From Sinomonas humi (lineage in GTDB: Bacteria > Actinomycetota > Actinomycetes > Actinomycetales > Micrococcaceae): a stretch of 64,000 nt of DNA. The stretch is taken from NCBI RefSeq assembly GCF_000802235.1, contig NZ_JTDL01000098.1, positions 1-64,000 on the forward strand. The letters are read 5' to 3'. Numbering within the stretch: position 1 is the first letter of the stretch; the number at the start of each line of letters is the position of its first letter. The position numbers and the translations under genes are program-made. The notes below the pieces were generated by a model. It worked only from the letters and a program-made list of their open reading frames with translations, searched no databases and had not been told where the DNA came from. This document shows positions 26,418 to 37,349 of the stretch, piece by piece.

Positions 26418-28094
26418 TCACGCCACGGGCGAGGGGCCTCCCGGCTCCACGAACCCGTGCTGCCTCTCCTCGATCTCGAGCACCCTTGGATCAGTCTCGT
26501 CGGCGCCGTAGTCCGAAGGCCGCGTCATGTCCGCGCCCTGAGGGACCTTGAACGCGCGGAGCACGAGCGTGAGGACTATTGCGACGATCAGGTTCAGCAC
26601 GAACGCCGATATCGCGATGTACACGCTGATGTTCGTCCCAGGGATGTTGGCCAATGAGCCGCCGAAGTGGGCATGCGTGGCGGGATTCACGACGTCATAG
26701 GCGGACACCGTCCCGAAGATGATGCCGGCGGCCCACCCGATGAGCAGTGCCCAACGGTCGAACCAGCGCGTGTAGAGGCCCGCGACGACGGCTGGGAACG
26801 TCTGCAGGATCCAGATGCCGCCGAGGAGCTGCATGTTGATGGCCGCCGACTGGTCCATCGCGATGACGAACACGAGAGCGCCGATCTTCACGAGGAGCGA
26901 GACGATCTTCGAGACGTTCGCCTCGGTCTTCGGATTCGCATCAGGACGGAAGAAGTCCCTGTAGATGTTGCGAGTGAACATGTTCGCCGCCGCGATCGAC
27001 ATGATGGCAGCTGGCACGAGCGCCCCGATCGCGATCGCGGCGAGCGCGATCCCCGCGAACCACGACGGGAAGGCATCGAGGAACAGCTGCGGGATCACGA
27101 GCTGCGGGTTCGCCGTGCCGTTCAGGTCGATGGGCTTGGTCCCCGCCTTGATCGCCACGAAGCCGAGGAGCGCGAGGAACCCCAGCATGAGCGAGTACAG
27201 AGGCAGGATCGCGGCGTTGCGACGGATCGTATTGCGCCCCTTCGACGCGAGAACGCCGGTGACCGAGTGCGGGTACATGAACAGCGCCATCGCGGAACCG
27301 AGCGCGAGCGTCCAGTAGGCCGAGTAGTTCGTGGGGCTCGGGATGAACACGCCGGCCGGCTTGCCCGTGGCTGGACTGATCGCGCTGAGCTTGGCCTGCG
27401 CTGCCCCGAAGATCGTGTCCCATCCACCCAGCTTGATCGGCAGGTAGATGACCGCGACGATGATCGCGAGATAGATCAGGATGTCCTTCACGAACGCGAT
27501 CATCGCCGGCGCGCGCAGGCCGGACGTGTAGGTGTAGGCGGCCAGCACGACGAACGCGATGATGAGCGGGAGATCCGTCAGGAACGCGTTCTGGGCGCTG
27601 CCGAGGCCCAAGACCGTCAGGACCGACTTGATCCCGACGAGCTGCAGCGCGATGTACGGCATGGTCGCGACGATGCCGGTGAGGGCGATCGCGAGCGACA
27701 GCCAGCGGCTCCCGTAGCGGCCGCCCACGAAGTCCGCGGCCGTGACGTACCCGTGGCGGTGGGACACCGACCACAGGCGGCTCATGATGATGAAGATGAT
27801 CGGGTAGAGCACCACAGTGTACGGAACTGCGAAGAAGCCGCTCACGGCGCCGGTGGCGTACATTGCGGCGGGGACGGCCACGAACGTGTACGCCGTGTAG
27901 AGGTCGCCGCCGAGCAGGAACCACGTGATCCAGGTTCCGAAGCCGCGGCCGCCTAGTCCCCACTCGTCAAGGCTATGGAGGCCTGTGGCCTGCTCGCTCC
28001 GCCGCCAGCGTGCGGCCATGAAGCCCATGGCGGCGACGATCAGGAAGAGGATGATGACGATGATGAGCGCCACCCAGCTGATAGGACGGGTCAT
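26418..28094 (-). CDS. Sodium:solute symporter, monocarboxylate permease type (MctP-like)
   Basis: 558 aa with about thirteen membrane helices. SSS-family features include TWFLLGGDLYTAYTFVAVPA near residue 60, GYVTAADFVGGRYGSRWLSL (Na+/substrate region), and AAIMSIAAANMFTRNIYRDF in the middle. The small partner DUF3311 protein is encoded just upstream with a 4-bp overlap, a pairing typical of MctP/ActP-like uptake of acetate, pyruvate, lactate or propionate. This fits the acetate-utilising genes further along. Substrate is inferred. Confidence 0.9.
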   Translation of the reverse strand: MTRPISWVALIIVIILFLIVAAMGFMAARWRRSEQATGLHSLDEWGLGGRGFGTWITWFLLGGDLYTAYTFVAVPAAMYATGAVSGFFAVPYTVVLYPIIFIIMSRLWSVSHRHGYVTAADFVGGRYGSRWLSLAIALTGIVATMPYIALQLVGIKSVLTVLGLGSAQNAFLTDLPLIIAFVVLAAYTYTSGLRAPAMIAFVKDILIYLAIIVAVIYLPIKLGGWDTIFGAAQAKLSAISPATGKPAGVFIPSPTNYSAYWTLALGSAMALFMYPHSVTGVLASKGRNTIRRNAAILPLYSLMLGFLALLGFVAIKAGTKPIDLNGTANPQLVIPQLFLDAFPSWFAGIALAAIAIGALVPAAIMSIAAANMFTRNIYRDFFRPDANPKTEANVSKIVSLLVKIGALVFVIAMDQSAAINMQLLGGIWILQTFPAVVAGLYTRWFDRWALLIGWAAGIIFGTVSAYDVVNPATHAHFGGSLANIPGTNISVYIAISAFVLNLIVAIVLTLVLRAFKVPQGADMTRPSDYGADETDPRVLEIEERQHGFVEPGGPSPVA

Positions 28095-28462
28095 GGCCGC
28101 TCACCCCCCTCGAAACCGGCCCCGGCTGCCCGGGCCTCACGGCGCCGTCGTCGGTCCTCGCTCGTGACGAGCCAATAAGCGAAGCTGCTCAGTATGGCCG
28201 AGATCGGTACCCACAGAAGTTGGTACCAGTAGAAGAAGGGCATCCCGCCGAGGCGCGGGGAGTCGAACGAATACATCTGCGGCAGAAGCGGGAACACGAC
28301 CGCTGCCGCGAGCAGGATGCCCGCGATGACGTACGGGAGCGGTCGAGCGGGACCTCTGGTCGGAGTATCCCTGGTCACCTGATCACGGCTCCGGCCCCCG
28401 TTTGCTCCAGGGACGGCAGGGATGGGGCGCTGGTCGGGCGCGGGATTTTCTTGACCGGACAT
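28091..28462 (-). CDS. DUF3311 membrane protein, accessory to the symporter
   Basis: 123 aa from ATG 28462, chosen for the AAGGAGG seven bases upstream; an in-frame start at 28504 lacks it. A disordered N-terminal 50 residues precede two membrane helices: YVIAGILLAAAVVFPLLPQM and FFYWYQLLWVPISAILSSFA. The second ends in a short basic tail. DUF3311 proteins are nearly always encoded immediately before an SSS symporter and are thought to assist it. Its ATGA overlap with the next gene supports coupled translation. Confidence 0.88.
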   Translation of the reverse strand: MSGQENPAPDQRPIPAVPGANGGRSRDQVTRDTPTRGPARPLPYVIAGILLAAAVVFPLLPQMYSFDSPRLGGMPFFYWYQLLWVPISAILSSFAYWLVTSEDRRRRREARAAGAGFEGGERP

Positions 28463-28574
28463 CAGGACCTCCTTGTCAGCCCGTCCGGCCGTTCCCCCGA
28501 ACACTCGGGAAAATCAGCTGGGCGGAGGCGCATATGTCTGTCCCCCCGCCGTCTTTGTACCGCAGTTTGACGTG

Positions 28575-28603
28575 GTCTGGAAGGGGCCGCGCCGCTTCCA
28601 GAC
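28575..28603 (-). terminator. Hairpin downstream of the serine-hydrolase gene
   Basis: GTCTGGAAG (28575-28583) and CTTCCAGAC (28595-28603) form a perfect 9-bp stem with an 11-nt GC-rich loop. It lies 23 bp past the stop at 28626, in the right place to end the serine-hydrolase transcript. The T-run after it is short. Confidence 0.55.
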
Positions 28604-28625
28604 GACGAAACGGCCGCTGAATGGG

Positions 28626-29981
28626 TCAGCTCAGGGAGCTGAGCGATCCCTCAAGCTGCTTGAAGAGAATCGCCGGCCCGTTCGGGTTGGGCAACTGCGT
28701 GTTGATGAGGATGGCCACGGTCATGCCGGTGCTGGGCTGGTACATCGTGAGGGACTCATAGCCAAGGCCCGTGCCAGTGTGGCCCCACCAACCGTCGAGC
28801 TCGCCGGCCGCGAGGCCGTAGGCGTCGTACTCGGGGCTTTGGGGGTCGTCAGCGTCTGGATTCGAAATCGCCGAGAGCCGTTGCTGCTGGAGGGACGCCG
28901 GGAGGAACTGGCCCGAGCCGAGCGCTGTTCCCCACCGGAGGAGGTCGCCGATATTTCCGAAGAGTCCGCCAGAGGCGCCGTAGAGCGACGGGCTGACCTG
29001 AGCGAGGCTCTCGAGATTCGAATCGCTGTCGATCTCGTAGGGCGTCGCGACGGGCGGAGCCGGGTCACTCGCTCCCGAGTAGGCGACAGAGCTGAGGCCG
29101 AGGGGCGTGAGGAGCCGCGATTGGACCTCTTGGTCCCACGAGTTGCCCGTGACTGCTTGGATCACCTTTCCGAGCAGCACGAAGTTCGTGTTGCTGTACT
29201 CGTAGTCACTCCCCGGCGCGAAATCGAGCGGCTGCGCGAACGCGAAGCCGAGGAGCTGATCGTCCGTGAACGGCGCCGTGTAATCGGTGTTGAGCTGATC
29301 CGAGAATCCCTGCGTGCCGGAGAACTCCGGCAGACCGGTCCGCATCTCGAGGGCTTCGCGGACCGTGATCTGGTCGCCCACGGCGGAGCCGTTGTACTGG
29401 ACGGAGGAGACGTCGGGGACGTAGCGGGAGACGGGGTCGTCGAGGTTGAGCTTGCCCTCGGAGACGAGCTGGAGGACCACGGTGCCGACGAAGCTCTTCG
29501 TGATGCTGCGGAATGCCGAGCGGGTATCGGTCGACCACGCGACTCCGTCCGCGGCATTGCCCTGGGTTGTGACGTAACGCGCGTTGCCGCCGGACGACGA
29601 GGAACCACCCGTCGATACAGCCACTGCGATACCTGCTGCACCTTGGTCCGAGAGGAACTGCGAGACGATGTCTGAGATCTGCGAGGGCATCTGCTGCCAT
29701 GCAGGCTGATTGGACTGGCTTGACTGGGCGGGGGCCTGTTGGGCAGCCGCGGGCTTCGGATGAGCTGGGGTCGCAGCAGAGACAGGCGCGTTGAGGAGCA
29801 GATTCGGCGCGTGGCCGCGAAGGGCGCTCGCACTCGTGATCCCGGCCGTTCCAGCAATGAACACGAAGGCAGCTCCCAAGGCGGCGGCGACGAGTCGACG
29901 GCGCCGGACCCGGACCGTCCTTCCCAAAACCGACTCGAGAGGAAGGCGGCGCACGCGTCGGGGACCACCTGCGTGCTTCAT
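28626..29981 (-). CDS. Secreted or membrane-anchored serine hydrolase (class C beta-lactamase/D-Ala-D-Ala carboxypeptidase fold)
   Basis: 451 aa. A basic N-terminus is followed by a hydrophobic helix (LVAAALGAAFVFIAGTAGI, residues about 30-50), acting as an uncleaved anchor or signal peptide, then a Pro/Ala-rich spacer. The catalytic fold has RSITKSF (SxxK nucleophile), YEYSNTNFVLLG (YxN) and WWGHTGTGLGYES (HxG in place of KTG). These match the serine beta-lactamase-like superfamily, including esterases and peptidoglycan carboxypeptidases. Role in cell-wall trimming or ester hydrolysis cannot be separated from sequence. Confidence 0.88.
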   Translation of the reverse strand: MKHAGGPRRVRRLPLESVLGRTVRVRRRRLVAAALGAAFVFIAGTAGITSASALRGHAPNLLLNAPVSAATPAHPKPAAAQQAPAQSSQSNQPAWQQMPSQISDIVSQFLSDQGAAGIAVAVSTGGSSSSGGNARYVTTQGNAADGVAWSTDTRSAFRSITKSFVGTVVLQLVSEGKLNLDDPVSRYVPDVSSVQYNGSAVGDQITVREALEMRTGLPEFSGTQGFSDQLNTDYTAPFTDDQLLGFAFAQPLDFAPGSDYEYSNTNFVLLGKVIQAVTGNSWDQEVQSRLLTPLGLSSVAYSGASDPAPPVATPYEIDSDSNLESLAQVSPSLYGASGGLFGNIGDLLRWGTALGSGQFLPASLQQQRLSAISNPDADDPQSPEYDAYGLAAGELDGWWGHTGTGLGYESLTMYQPSTGMTVAILINTQLPNPNGPAILFKQLEGSLSSLS

Positions 29982-30021
29982 CTGTTCTCCTGTCCCCTCA
30001 GTGGTGCGCCCATCAATCTAG

Positions 30022-31392
<1,371 letters not shown>

Positions 31393-31433
31393 AGGCAGCA
31401 CGGATGTTGCAGAGGGCAGGGGATGCCTCTCAC

Positions 31434-31472
31434 GAAAGTCACGCATTCAAAGCACTCGAATGCGTGACTTTC
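31434..31472. terminator. Long hairpin between convergent tgt and the CGNR gene
   Basis: GAAAGTCACGCATTC (31434-31448) and its exact complement (31458-31472) form a 15-bp stem with a 9-nt loop. It lies 41 bp past the tgt stop. It has no T-run, so it may be a bidirectional terminator or a dispersed palindromic element. Confidence 0.65.
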
Positions 31473-31490
31473 CTGACCAACGATGCCTCT

Positions 31491-31566
31491 GCTGGTCCAG
31501 CTCTCGAGCCTCCGCCGCTGGCCCGGCTCTGAGCCTCAGCTGCTGGTCCGGCCCTGAGCCTCAGCC
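31491..31566. repeat. 25-26-bp tandem repeat touching the CGNR gene stop
   Basis: GCTGGTCC-type words start at 31491, 31517 and 31542, followed by near-identical CTGAGCCTCAGC blocks; a partial fourth unit starts at 31567. The stop codon of the minus-strand CGNR gene (31561-31563) lies inside the array. Confidence 0.6.
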
Positions 31567-32226
31567 GCCGTACAGCCGTTCCCGCCGTCGTCGAGCGCGC
31601 GCCCGGGACGAACACGAGCTGGAGCAGAATCGTCCTCGCCCATCCTGGCTTCGGTCCAAGAAAGGCAAGCCGCAGACGGGTGCGGCGCAGCGACGAACTC
31701 GCCCGAGCTGTCCGTCCACAACGAGCGCCGCAACTGCCGGGACGAGGACGGCGGCAATTCGTGCAGCGGGGTCGCCGCGCCGCGAGCGAATGGCGTGGCG
31801 TCCCTCGTGGTCGATGCACGGAAACAGCTCGAACTCGACGCTTAGCAGTGCAACCTGACGCCGCCGGGCCTGGTCTTCGAGCGATGCATTCAGGATCTGG
31901 GCCAGGGAATCTCTGAGCTGTTGCAAGGGGAGGATGTCGGAGTCGCCGGGAGCAGGGCAGACGTTCGACTCCCACGGCTCCGGTTCTCGCGGCACCGATT
32001 CTCCCGGCTCCTCCAGATGTTCATGGGCGCCGCCGGAAGTGGTGCGCCGCTGACTAAGGAGTTCGCGCGCGAGATCCTCGAGCGTCGGTGTCTTCTCGAC
32101 GACAAGGCCTGCGGTCTCGGCAATGCCGCGAACCTGTGAGGGGTAGAAAAGCCCCTCGAAGATGCCTGCAGCTGGTGCTGTCGCCAGCAATTCCATCAAA
32201 GCTCGGACACCGTTCGGATCCACCAT
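31561..32226 (-). CDS. CGNR zinc-finger protein (putative transcriptional regulator)
   Basis: 221 aa. The C-terminus RRCAAPVCGLPFLDRSQDGR, then GRFCSSSCSSRARARRRRER, is a CGNR-type zinc finger: CxxxxCGxxFLDRS...C...C, with SSR in place of the usual CGNRAKARR. These domains bind DNA. The N-terminal part is weaker than the usual ABATE domain (VRALMELLATAP). The middle is acidic and low complexity (HLEEPGESVPREPEPWESN). ATG 32226 has AGGG upstream. Targets unknown. Confidence 0.75.
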   Translation of the reverse strand: MVDPNGVRALMELLATAPAAGIFEGLFYPSQVRGIAETAGLVVEKTPTLEDLARELLSQRRTTSGGAHEHLEEPGESVPREPEPWESNVCPAPGDSDILPLQQLRDSLAQILNASLEDQARRRQVALLSVEFELFPCIDHEGRHAIRSRRGDPAARIAAVLVPAVAALVVDGQLGRVRRCAAPVCGLPFLDRSQDGRGRFCSSSCSSRARARRRRERLYGG

Positions 32227-32330
32227 GGATCAACCCTGCCACTCGGCGGAACCGGCCAGAGCGGAACCACGGAGCCGGCCAGGGGTGGCATTGGGCATCG
32301 GCGGCTCCAAGCCCGGCCGCTTACTGCGCC

Positions 32331-32447
32331 CGTTGGCTCACTGCGCCCGTTGGCTTACCGCGCCCGTTGGCTTACCGCACCCTGTGGCGTTCCCGCCGCC
32401 CGTTGGCTGACCGCACCCTCTGGCGTTCCCCGCCCCCCCTTGGCTCA
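32331..32447. repeat. 17-bp-period tandem array ending at the ScfR/RamB-like gene stop
   Basis: CGTTGGCT or its variants start at 32331, 32348, 32365, 32382, 32401, 32418 and about 32437 (mostly 17 bp apart, two steps of 19). Units read CGTTGGCTYACYGCGCC with CTGTGGCG/CTCTGGCG variants. The last unit overlaps the minus-strand stop codon at 32445-32447. The 218-bp gap between the two minus-strand genes holds nothing else. Confidence 0.7.
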
Positions 32448-33953
32448 CGCGCCGGAGTGGGCCTCGAGAAAGGAATAGACCTCGGTTTCGTCGACGCCGG
32501 GGAAGGCGCCGGGGGGCATGGCGGCGAGGAGATGGGAGTGGGCGCGCGCCGAGGGCCACGCGTTGCCGGCCCAGTGGTCGCTGAGCTCGACGGGCGGCCG
32601 GCGGCAGCACGCGGGATCCGGGCAGCGGGAGGTGGCTCGCGCCGTCGTCTCCCGCCCGCGGAACCATTTGACGTGCTGGTAGGGCACCCCGACACTCAGG
32701 GAGAACTCGCCGCTCGCGCTTCGCTCCGTGCGGGCAGTGCACCAGAAGGTGCCGTTGACCGTGTCGGTGTATTGGCTGTACGAGCTGAACTTGTCGGGCA
32801 CGTCGAAGACCGCGCGGCTCGTCCACGCCTTGCACGAGGGCTGGCCCTCGATGGCGCCCGTGTGATCCATGGGGAAATTGACGCCGTCGTTCTCGTAGGC
32901 CTTGTAGATGATGCCGCTCTGGTGGGTCTTCTGGAAGTGGGTCGTGATGCCCAGGTGCTGGGTCGCGAGGTTCGTGAACCGGTGGGCGGCAGTCTCGTAG
33001 CTGACGGCGAAGGCGTCGCGCAGGTCCTCGACCGAGATCTCCTTGCGGGCCTTGGCCTGTTGCAGGAATTCAACGGTCGTGTGCTCGGGTAGGAGAAGCG
33101 CCGCGGCAAAGTAATTGGTAGCGACTCGTTGAGCGAGGAAGTCGCCATAGCTGCCCGGAGTCTCATGCCCGAGGACGTAATGGCCGAGGGCTTGGAGGAG
33201 CACCGATCGGGGGTCATGATCCGAGCGCTGGTTCTGAGTGAGATAAATCCGGCGATTCTTCAGGTCGGTCACGGAGCGGGTTGAATGCGGCAGATCGCCC
33301 ACGTGGTACAGCGTGAATCCGAGGTGGGCGGCAATGTCGGCGATGAGGTGCTGGCTGAGCGGGCCCCCCGGATAGCCCACGGCCTTGAGGACCTTCTGCG
33401 CCTCGGCCTCGTACTCCGGGAAGTAGTTACCGCGCTCGCGCATCATGCGGCGCAGTTCCCCGTTGGCCCGCCGGGCTTCCTCCGGCGTGGCGACCTGCTC
33501 GTTGAGCTTTCGCTCGAGCTCGCGCAGGAGTCCGAGCTGCGACTCCAGTACATCGAGAGGAGTCCTTGAGCTGATGCGGATCTTGGGCAGATTGAGGGAT
33601 TCGTAGAGGGGGCTGCGCTGGTAGCGTTCGAGCTCGATCTCGAGGGCCGCGCGCCGGCTCGGCGGCTCGGCCCCGAGGAGCGAATCCACGCCCACTCCCA
33701 GTGCGCTTGCGAGCTGCTGGAGCAGGCCGAGCTTCGGCTCCCGCTTCCCGTTTTCGATGAGGCTCAGCTGGCTTGCCGCAGCGCCCACGGCGGCGCCGAG
33801 CTCGTCGAGCGTGAGGCCCGCGGCCTTCCGCAGATGCCGGACCCGGCGACCCAGGCTGATCACGTCGGCGCCTCCCCCGGGCGTGGCGTCGACACCCTTG
33901 CGGGCGGGACTCGTAGGTCCGGATGGGCGGGCCCAAGAGGATGCAGGCGACAT
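32445..33953 (-). CDS. RamB/ScfR-family transcriptional regulator (XRE HTH + ImmA/IrrE-like domain)
   Basis: 502 aa from ATG 33953. The N-terminal XRE helix-turn-helix is SLGRRVRHLRKAAGLTLDEL, with GAAASQLSLIENGKREPKLG. The middle holds an ImmA/IrrE-like fold (ALGHYVLGHETPG) lacking a clear HExxH. The C-terminal DUF2083/short-chain-acyl-CoA-sensor part has Cys residues (CRRPP, CPDPACC). RamB in Corynebacterium controls aceA and aceB; homologues sense short acyl-CoA. Here the gene is divergent from aceA with 136 bp between, so it is the prime candidate regulator. The repeats CTTGCCAG (33983) and CTTGCAGA (34011) in that gap are possible but weak sites. Confidence 0.88.
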   Translation of the reverse strand: MSPASSWARPSGPTSPARKGVDATPGGGADVISLGRRVRHLRKAAGLTLDELGAAVGAAASQLSLIENGKREPKLGLLQQLASALGVGVDSLLGAEPPSRRAALEIELERYQRSPLYESLNLPKIRISSRTPLDVLESQLGLLRELERKLNEQVATPEEARRANGELRRMMRERGNYFPEYEAEAQKVLKAVGYPGGPLSQHLIADIAAHLGFTLYHVGDLPHSTRSVTDLKNRRIYLTQNQRSDHDPRSVLLQALGHYVLGHETPGSYGDFLAQRVATNYFAAALLLPEHTTVEFLQQAKARKEISVEDLRDAFAVSYETAAHRFTNLATQHLGITTHFQKTHQSGIIYKAYENDGVNFPMDHTGAIEGQPSCKAWTSRAVFDVPDKFSSYSQYTDTVNGTFWCTARTERSASGEFSLSVGVPYQHVKWFRGRETTARATSRCPDPACCRRPPVELSDHWAGNAWPSARAHSHLLAAMPPGAFPGVDETEVYSFLEAHSGA

Positions 33954-34089
33954 TTCTTGAGAATACGTGAAGATTCGCATTTCTTGCCAGCACATTTCTC
34001 TGGAAGAGGGCTTGCAGAGGCGGAAAAGTTGTTCTCACGAAGAATTCCACCCGGCGGAGCAGCCGGAGGACGAGTCGAAGGAGACCGCG

Positions 34090-35421
34090 ATGACCGCAGC
34101 ATTCGAGCAGCCCCAGACCCCTCAGCAGCAGGCCGAGGCCCTCAAGCTCGAGTGGTCCGCCGACCCCCGTTGGGAGGGTGTAGAGCGCGACTACACGGCA
34201 GAGGACGTCGTGAAGCTCCGTGGCCGCGTCGTCGAGGAGCACACGCTGGCGCGCCGCGGTGCGGAGAAGCTGTGGAGCGCCGTGACGGAGGGCCGGGAGA
34301 ACGGCACCGGCTACATCAACGCCCTCGGAGCCCTCACGGGCAACCAGGCCGTGCAGCAGGTCAAGGCCGGCCTGAAGGCGATCTACCTCTCGGGCTGGCA
34401 GGTCGCCGCGGACGCGAACCTCTCGGGACAGACCTATCCCGACCAGTCCCTCTACCCCGCCAACTCGGTGCCCGCCGTCGTACGCCGGATCAACAACGCC
34501 CTCCAGCGGGCGGACCAGATCGAGTTCTCGGAGGGCAAGTCGAGCGTTGAGGATTGGCTCGTGCCGATCGTCGCGGACGCGGAGGCCGGCTTCGGCGGCC
34601 CGCTCAACGCCTACGAGCTCATGAAGTCCATGATCCAGGCCGGCGCGGCGGGCGTGCACTGGGAGGACCAGCTGGCCTCGGAGAAGAAGTGCGGCCACCT
34701 CGGCGGCAAGGTCCTCATCCCGACCCAGCAGCACATCCGCACCCTCAATGCTGCTCGGCTCGCCGCCGACGTTGCCGGCGTGCCGAGCGTCATCATCGCC
34801 CGCACCGACGCCGAGGCCGCGACGCTCATCACCTCCGACGTCGACGAGCGGGACCGCGAGTTCCTCGTCACCGAGGGCGGGGCGCCCGTGCGGACGCCGG
34901 AGGGCTTCTACAAGGTGCGCAACGGGGTCGAGCCCTGCATCGCCCGCGCCAAGGCCTACGCCCCGTACTCCGACCTGATCTGGATGGAGACGGGCACCCC
35001 GGACCTGGCCCTGGCGCGGAAGTTCGCCGAGGCGGTCAAGGCCGAGTTCCCGGACCAGATGCTCGCCTACAACTGCTCGCCCTCGTTCAACTGGAAGAAG
35101 CACCTCGACGATTCCACGATCGCGAAGTTCCAGCGCGAACTCGGCGCGATGGGCTTCAAGTTCCAGTTCATCACCCTCGCGGGCTTCCACGCCCTGAACT
35201 ACTCGATGTTCGACCTCGCCCACGGCTACGCCCGCAACGGGATGAGCGCGTACGTCGAACTCCAGGAGCGCGAGTTCGCCTCCGAGGACCGCGGCTACAC
35301 CGCGACCAAGCACCAGCGCGAAGTGGGCACCGGCTACTTCGACCTGGTCTCCACGGCGCTGAACCCGAACGCCAGCACCCTTGCCCTGGTGGGATCCACC
35401 GAAGAGGGCCAATTCCACTGA
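34090..35421 (+). CDS. aceA: Isocitrate lyase
   Basis: 443 aa from ATG 34090 (AAGGAG upstream; the longer frame from 33967 is unlikely). It splits isocitrate to glyoxylate and succinate. The catalytic motif [14 protein letters not shown] is intact, with the usual [13 protein letters not shown] context and SPSFNWKKH. First gene of aceA-aceB, so cells can grow on acetate or fatty acids through the glyoxylate shunt. A 13-bp-stem hairpin lies between it and aceB. Confidence 0.97.
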   Translation: MTAAFEQPQTPQQQAEALKLEWSADPRWEGVERDYTAEDVVKLRGRVVEEHTLARRGAEKLWSAVTEGRENGTGYINALGALTGNQAVQQVKAGLKAIYLSGWQVAADANLSGQTYPDQSLYPANSVPAVVRRINNALQRADQIEFSEGKSSVEDWLVPIVADAEAGFGGPLNAYELMKSMIQAGAAGVHWEDQLASEKKCGHLGGKVLIPTQQHIRTLNAARLAADVAGVPSVIIARTDAEAATLITSDVDERDREFLVTEGGAPVRTPEGFYKVRNGVEPCIARAKAYAPYSDLIWMETGTPDLALARKFAEAVKAEFPDQMLAYNCSPSFNWKKHLDDSTIAKFQRELGAMGFKFQFITLAGFHALNYSMFDLAHGYARNGMSAYVELQEREFASEDRGYTATKHQREVGTGYFDLVSTALNPNASTLALVGSTEEGQFH

Positions 35422-35430
35422 TTCGAGCTG

Positions 35431-35476
35431 ACGACGGCGGGTGCCGCCTGCGCCTCGGGCGCCCACCCGCCGTCGT
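35431..35476. terminator. Hairpin between aceA and aceB
   Basis: ACGACGGCGGGTG (35431-35443) and its exact complement (35464-35476) form a 13-bp stem with a 20-nt loop. There is no T-run. It sits 9 bp past the aceA stop and 24 bp before aceB, so it could partly end the transcript or protect the aceA 3' end, setting unequal amounts of the two enzymes. Confidence 0.6.
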
Positions 35477-35500
35477 ACCTCACGCCTCTAGGAGACCCCC

Positions 35501-37183
35501 ATGAACAGCTACAGCGATGGCATCACCATCAACGGCATCACCCTCACCGCCCAGCCGCTCGCGCGGCAGCACGAGATCCTCACCTCGGGCGCCCTCGAGT
35601 TCATCGCCCAACTCCACCGGGCGACGGCGGGGCGGCGCCAAGAACTGCTCGAGGCCCGCCACGAGCGCCGCGCCGCGATCCGCAAGGGGCAGGACCCCCG
35701 GTTCCTGCCGGAGACGGCGCACGTCCGCAGCGACCCGTCGTGGCGGGTGGCCCCGCCCGCGCCAGGCCTCGAGGACCGACGAGTCGAGATCACCGGGCCG
35801 GTCGAGCGGAAGATGACCGTCAACGCCCTCAACTCGGGCGCAAAGGTCTGGCTCGCAGACATGGAGGACTCGCTCACCCCATCCTGGCGGAACGTGATCC
35901 AAGGCCAGATCAACCTCATCGACGCCCTCGCGGACCGGATCGACTTCGTCTCCCCCGAGGGCAAGGAGTACCGGCTCCGCCCGGCCGAAGAGCGGCCCAC
36001 GATCGTGGTGCGCCCCCGGGCGTGGCACCTGCCGGAGAAGAACATGCTGATCGACGGCAAGCCGATCGCGGGCGGGATCGTGGACTTCGGGCTGTTCTTC
36101 TACCACAACGCCCGCCGGCTCATCGGGCAGGGCAAGGGCCCCTACTTCTACCTCCCGAAGATCGAGAACCACCTCGAGGCCCGGCTCTGGAACGACGTGT
36201 TCGTGTTTGCCCAGGACCTCCTCGGCATCCCTCAGGGCACCATCCGCGCCACCGTGCTGATCGAGACCATCACGGCCGCGTTCGAGATGGAGGAGATCCT
36301 GTACGAGCTCCGTGACCACGCCGCGGGCCTGAACGCCGGCCGGTGGGACTACATCTTCTCGGTCATCAAGAACTTCCGGACCCGCGGGCCGCGCTTCGTG
36401 CTCCCGGACCGGGGCCAGGTGACGATGACGCAGCCGTTCATGCGCGCCTACACCGAGCAGCTGGTGCGCGCATGCCACCGCCGCGGGGCGATGGCCATCG
36501 GCGGGATGGCGGCGTTCGTGCCCAACCGGAAGGATCCCGAGGCGAACGCGATTGCGTTCGAGAAGGTCCGCGCCGACAAGACGCGCGAGGCGAACGACGG
36601 CTTCGACGGCTCATGGGTGGCCCACCCGGATCTCGTGCCCGTGGCCCGCGACGTGTTCGACTCGGTGCTCGGCGAGCGCCCGAACCAGCTCGACCGGCTC
36701 CGCGAGGACGTCACCGCCGACGATCGGGCCTTCATCGACATCGCCTCCTGCACAGGGACAATCACCGAGGCCGGGATCAGGAACAACATCGAGGTCGGGG
36801 TCCGCTACATCGAGGCGTGGCTGCGGGGCTCCGGCGCCGTCGCCATCCACAACCTCATGGAGGACGCGGCCACGGCGGAGATCTCCCGCTCGCAGATCTG
36901 GCAGTGGATCTACTCCCACGCCATCACCGATCAAGGCGAGGTCATCACCCGCGAGTGGGTCAAGGAGCTCTTCGAGGAGGAGTTCGCCAAGCTCGAGCGC
37001 TTCGACGGCGACCGGTTCCGCGACGCCCACGAGATCTTCGAAGAAGTCGCCCTCGCCCCCGAGTTCCCCACCTTCCTCACCCTCCCGGCCTACGCCCGCT
37101 ACCTGTGCGAGACCGCGGGCAAGGAGGACGAGTACGAGGCCGGGCTGCCCGAACCCGAGAGGGCGCTCGCGGCGGTCGTCTAG
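35501..37183 (+). CDS. aceB: Malate synthase A
   Basis: 560 aa from ATG 35501 (AGGAGA upstream). Joins glyoxylate and acetyl-CoA to malate. Signature [20 protein letters not shown], then [14 protein letters not shown], with catalytic Arg in [12 protein letters not shown] and catalytic Asp toward the C-terminus ([15 protein letters not shown]). Length is that of the A-type enzyme, not the longer GlcB. Second gene of the shunt pair. Probably under the divergent RamB/ScfR-like regulator. Confidence 0.97.
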   Translation: MNSYSDGITINGITLTAQPLARQHEILTSGALEFIAQLHRATAGRRQELLEARHERRAAIRKGQDPRFLPETAHVRSDPSWRVAPPAPGLEDRRVEITGPVERKMTVNALNSGAKVWLADMEDSLTPSWRNVIQGQINLIDALADRIDFVSPEGKEYRLRPAEERPTIVVRPRAWHLPEKNMLIDGKPIAGGIVDFGLFFYHNARRLIGQGKGPYFYLPKIENHLEARLWNDVFVFAQDLLGIPQGTIRATVLIETITAAFEMEEILYELRDHAAGLNAGRWDYIFSVIKNFRTRGPRFVLPDRGQVTMTQPFMRAYTEQLVRACHRRGAMAIGGMAAFVPNRKDPEANAIAFEKVRADKTREANDGFDGSWVAHPDLVPVARDVFDSVLGERPNQLDRLREDVTADDRAFIDIASCTGTITEAGIRNNIEVGVRYIEAWLRGSGAVAIHNLMEDAATAEISRSQIWQWIYSHAITDQGEVITREWVKELFEEEFAKLERFDGDRFRDAHEIFEEVALAPEFPTFLTLPAYARYLCETAGKEDEYEAGLPEPERALAAVV

Positions 37184-37299
37184 TCGGGGCCGCCCAGGCT
37201 TCTTCTCACCCGTCCACCACCCATACTTCCCGACGCCGGCACGCGCCACTCGCAACACGCACCCCGAAGGCCGGGGGCCGGCGATCGGGAACCAGAGTT

Positions 37300-37342
37300 G
37301 AGGGGTCGATCCACGTAGTGGTGCTGCGCGGATCGGCCCCTC
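37300..37342. terminator. Hairpin between convergent aceB and the acyl-CoA dehydrogenase gene
   Basis: GAGGGGTCGATCC (37300-37312) pairs with GGATCGGCCCCTC (37330-37342), one G-T wobble in 13 bp. It lies 8 bp past the minus-strand stop at 37350, in position to end that transcript. It may also stop aceB read-through. Confidence 0.6.
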
Positions 37343-37349
37343 GACCCAT

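Noticed and set aside
26667-27956. Plus-strand frame of 429 codons opposite the symporter
   Set aside because: Antisense shadow; membrane-protein hydrophobic codons read backwards give a highly charged false protein.
33427-35466. Minus-strand frame of 679 codons across aceA
   Set aside because: Opposite-strand shadow of aceA; the translation is rich in Arg/Gly/Ala with no domain.
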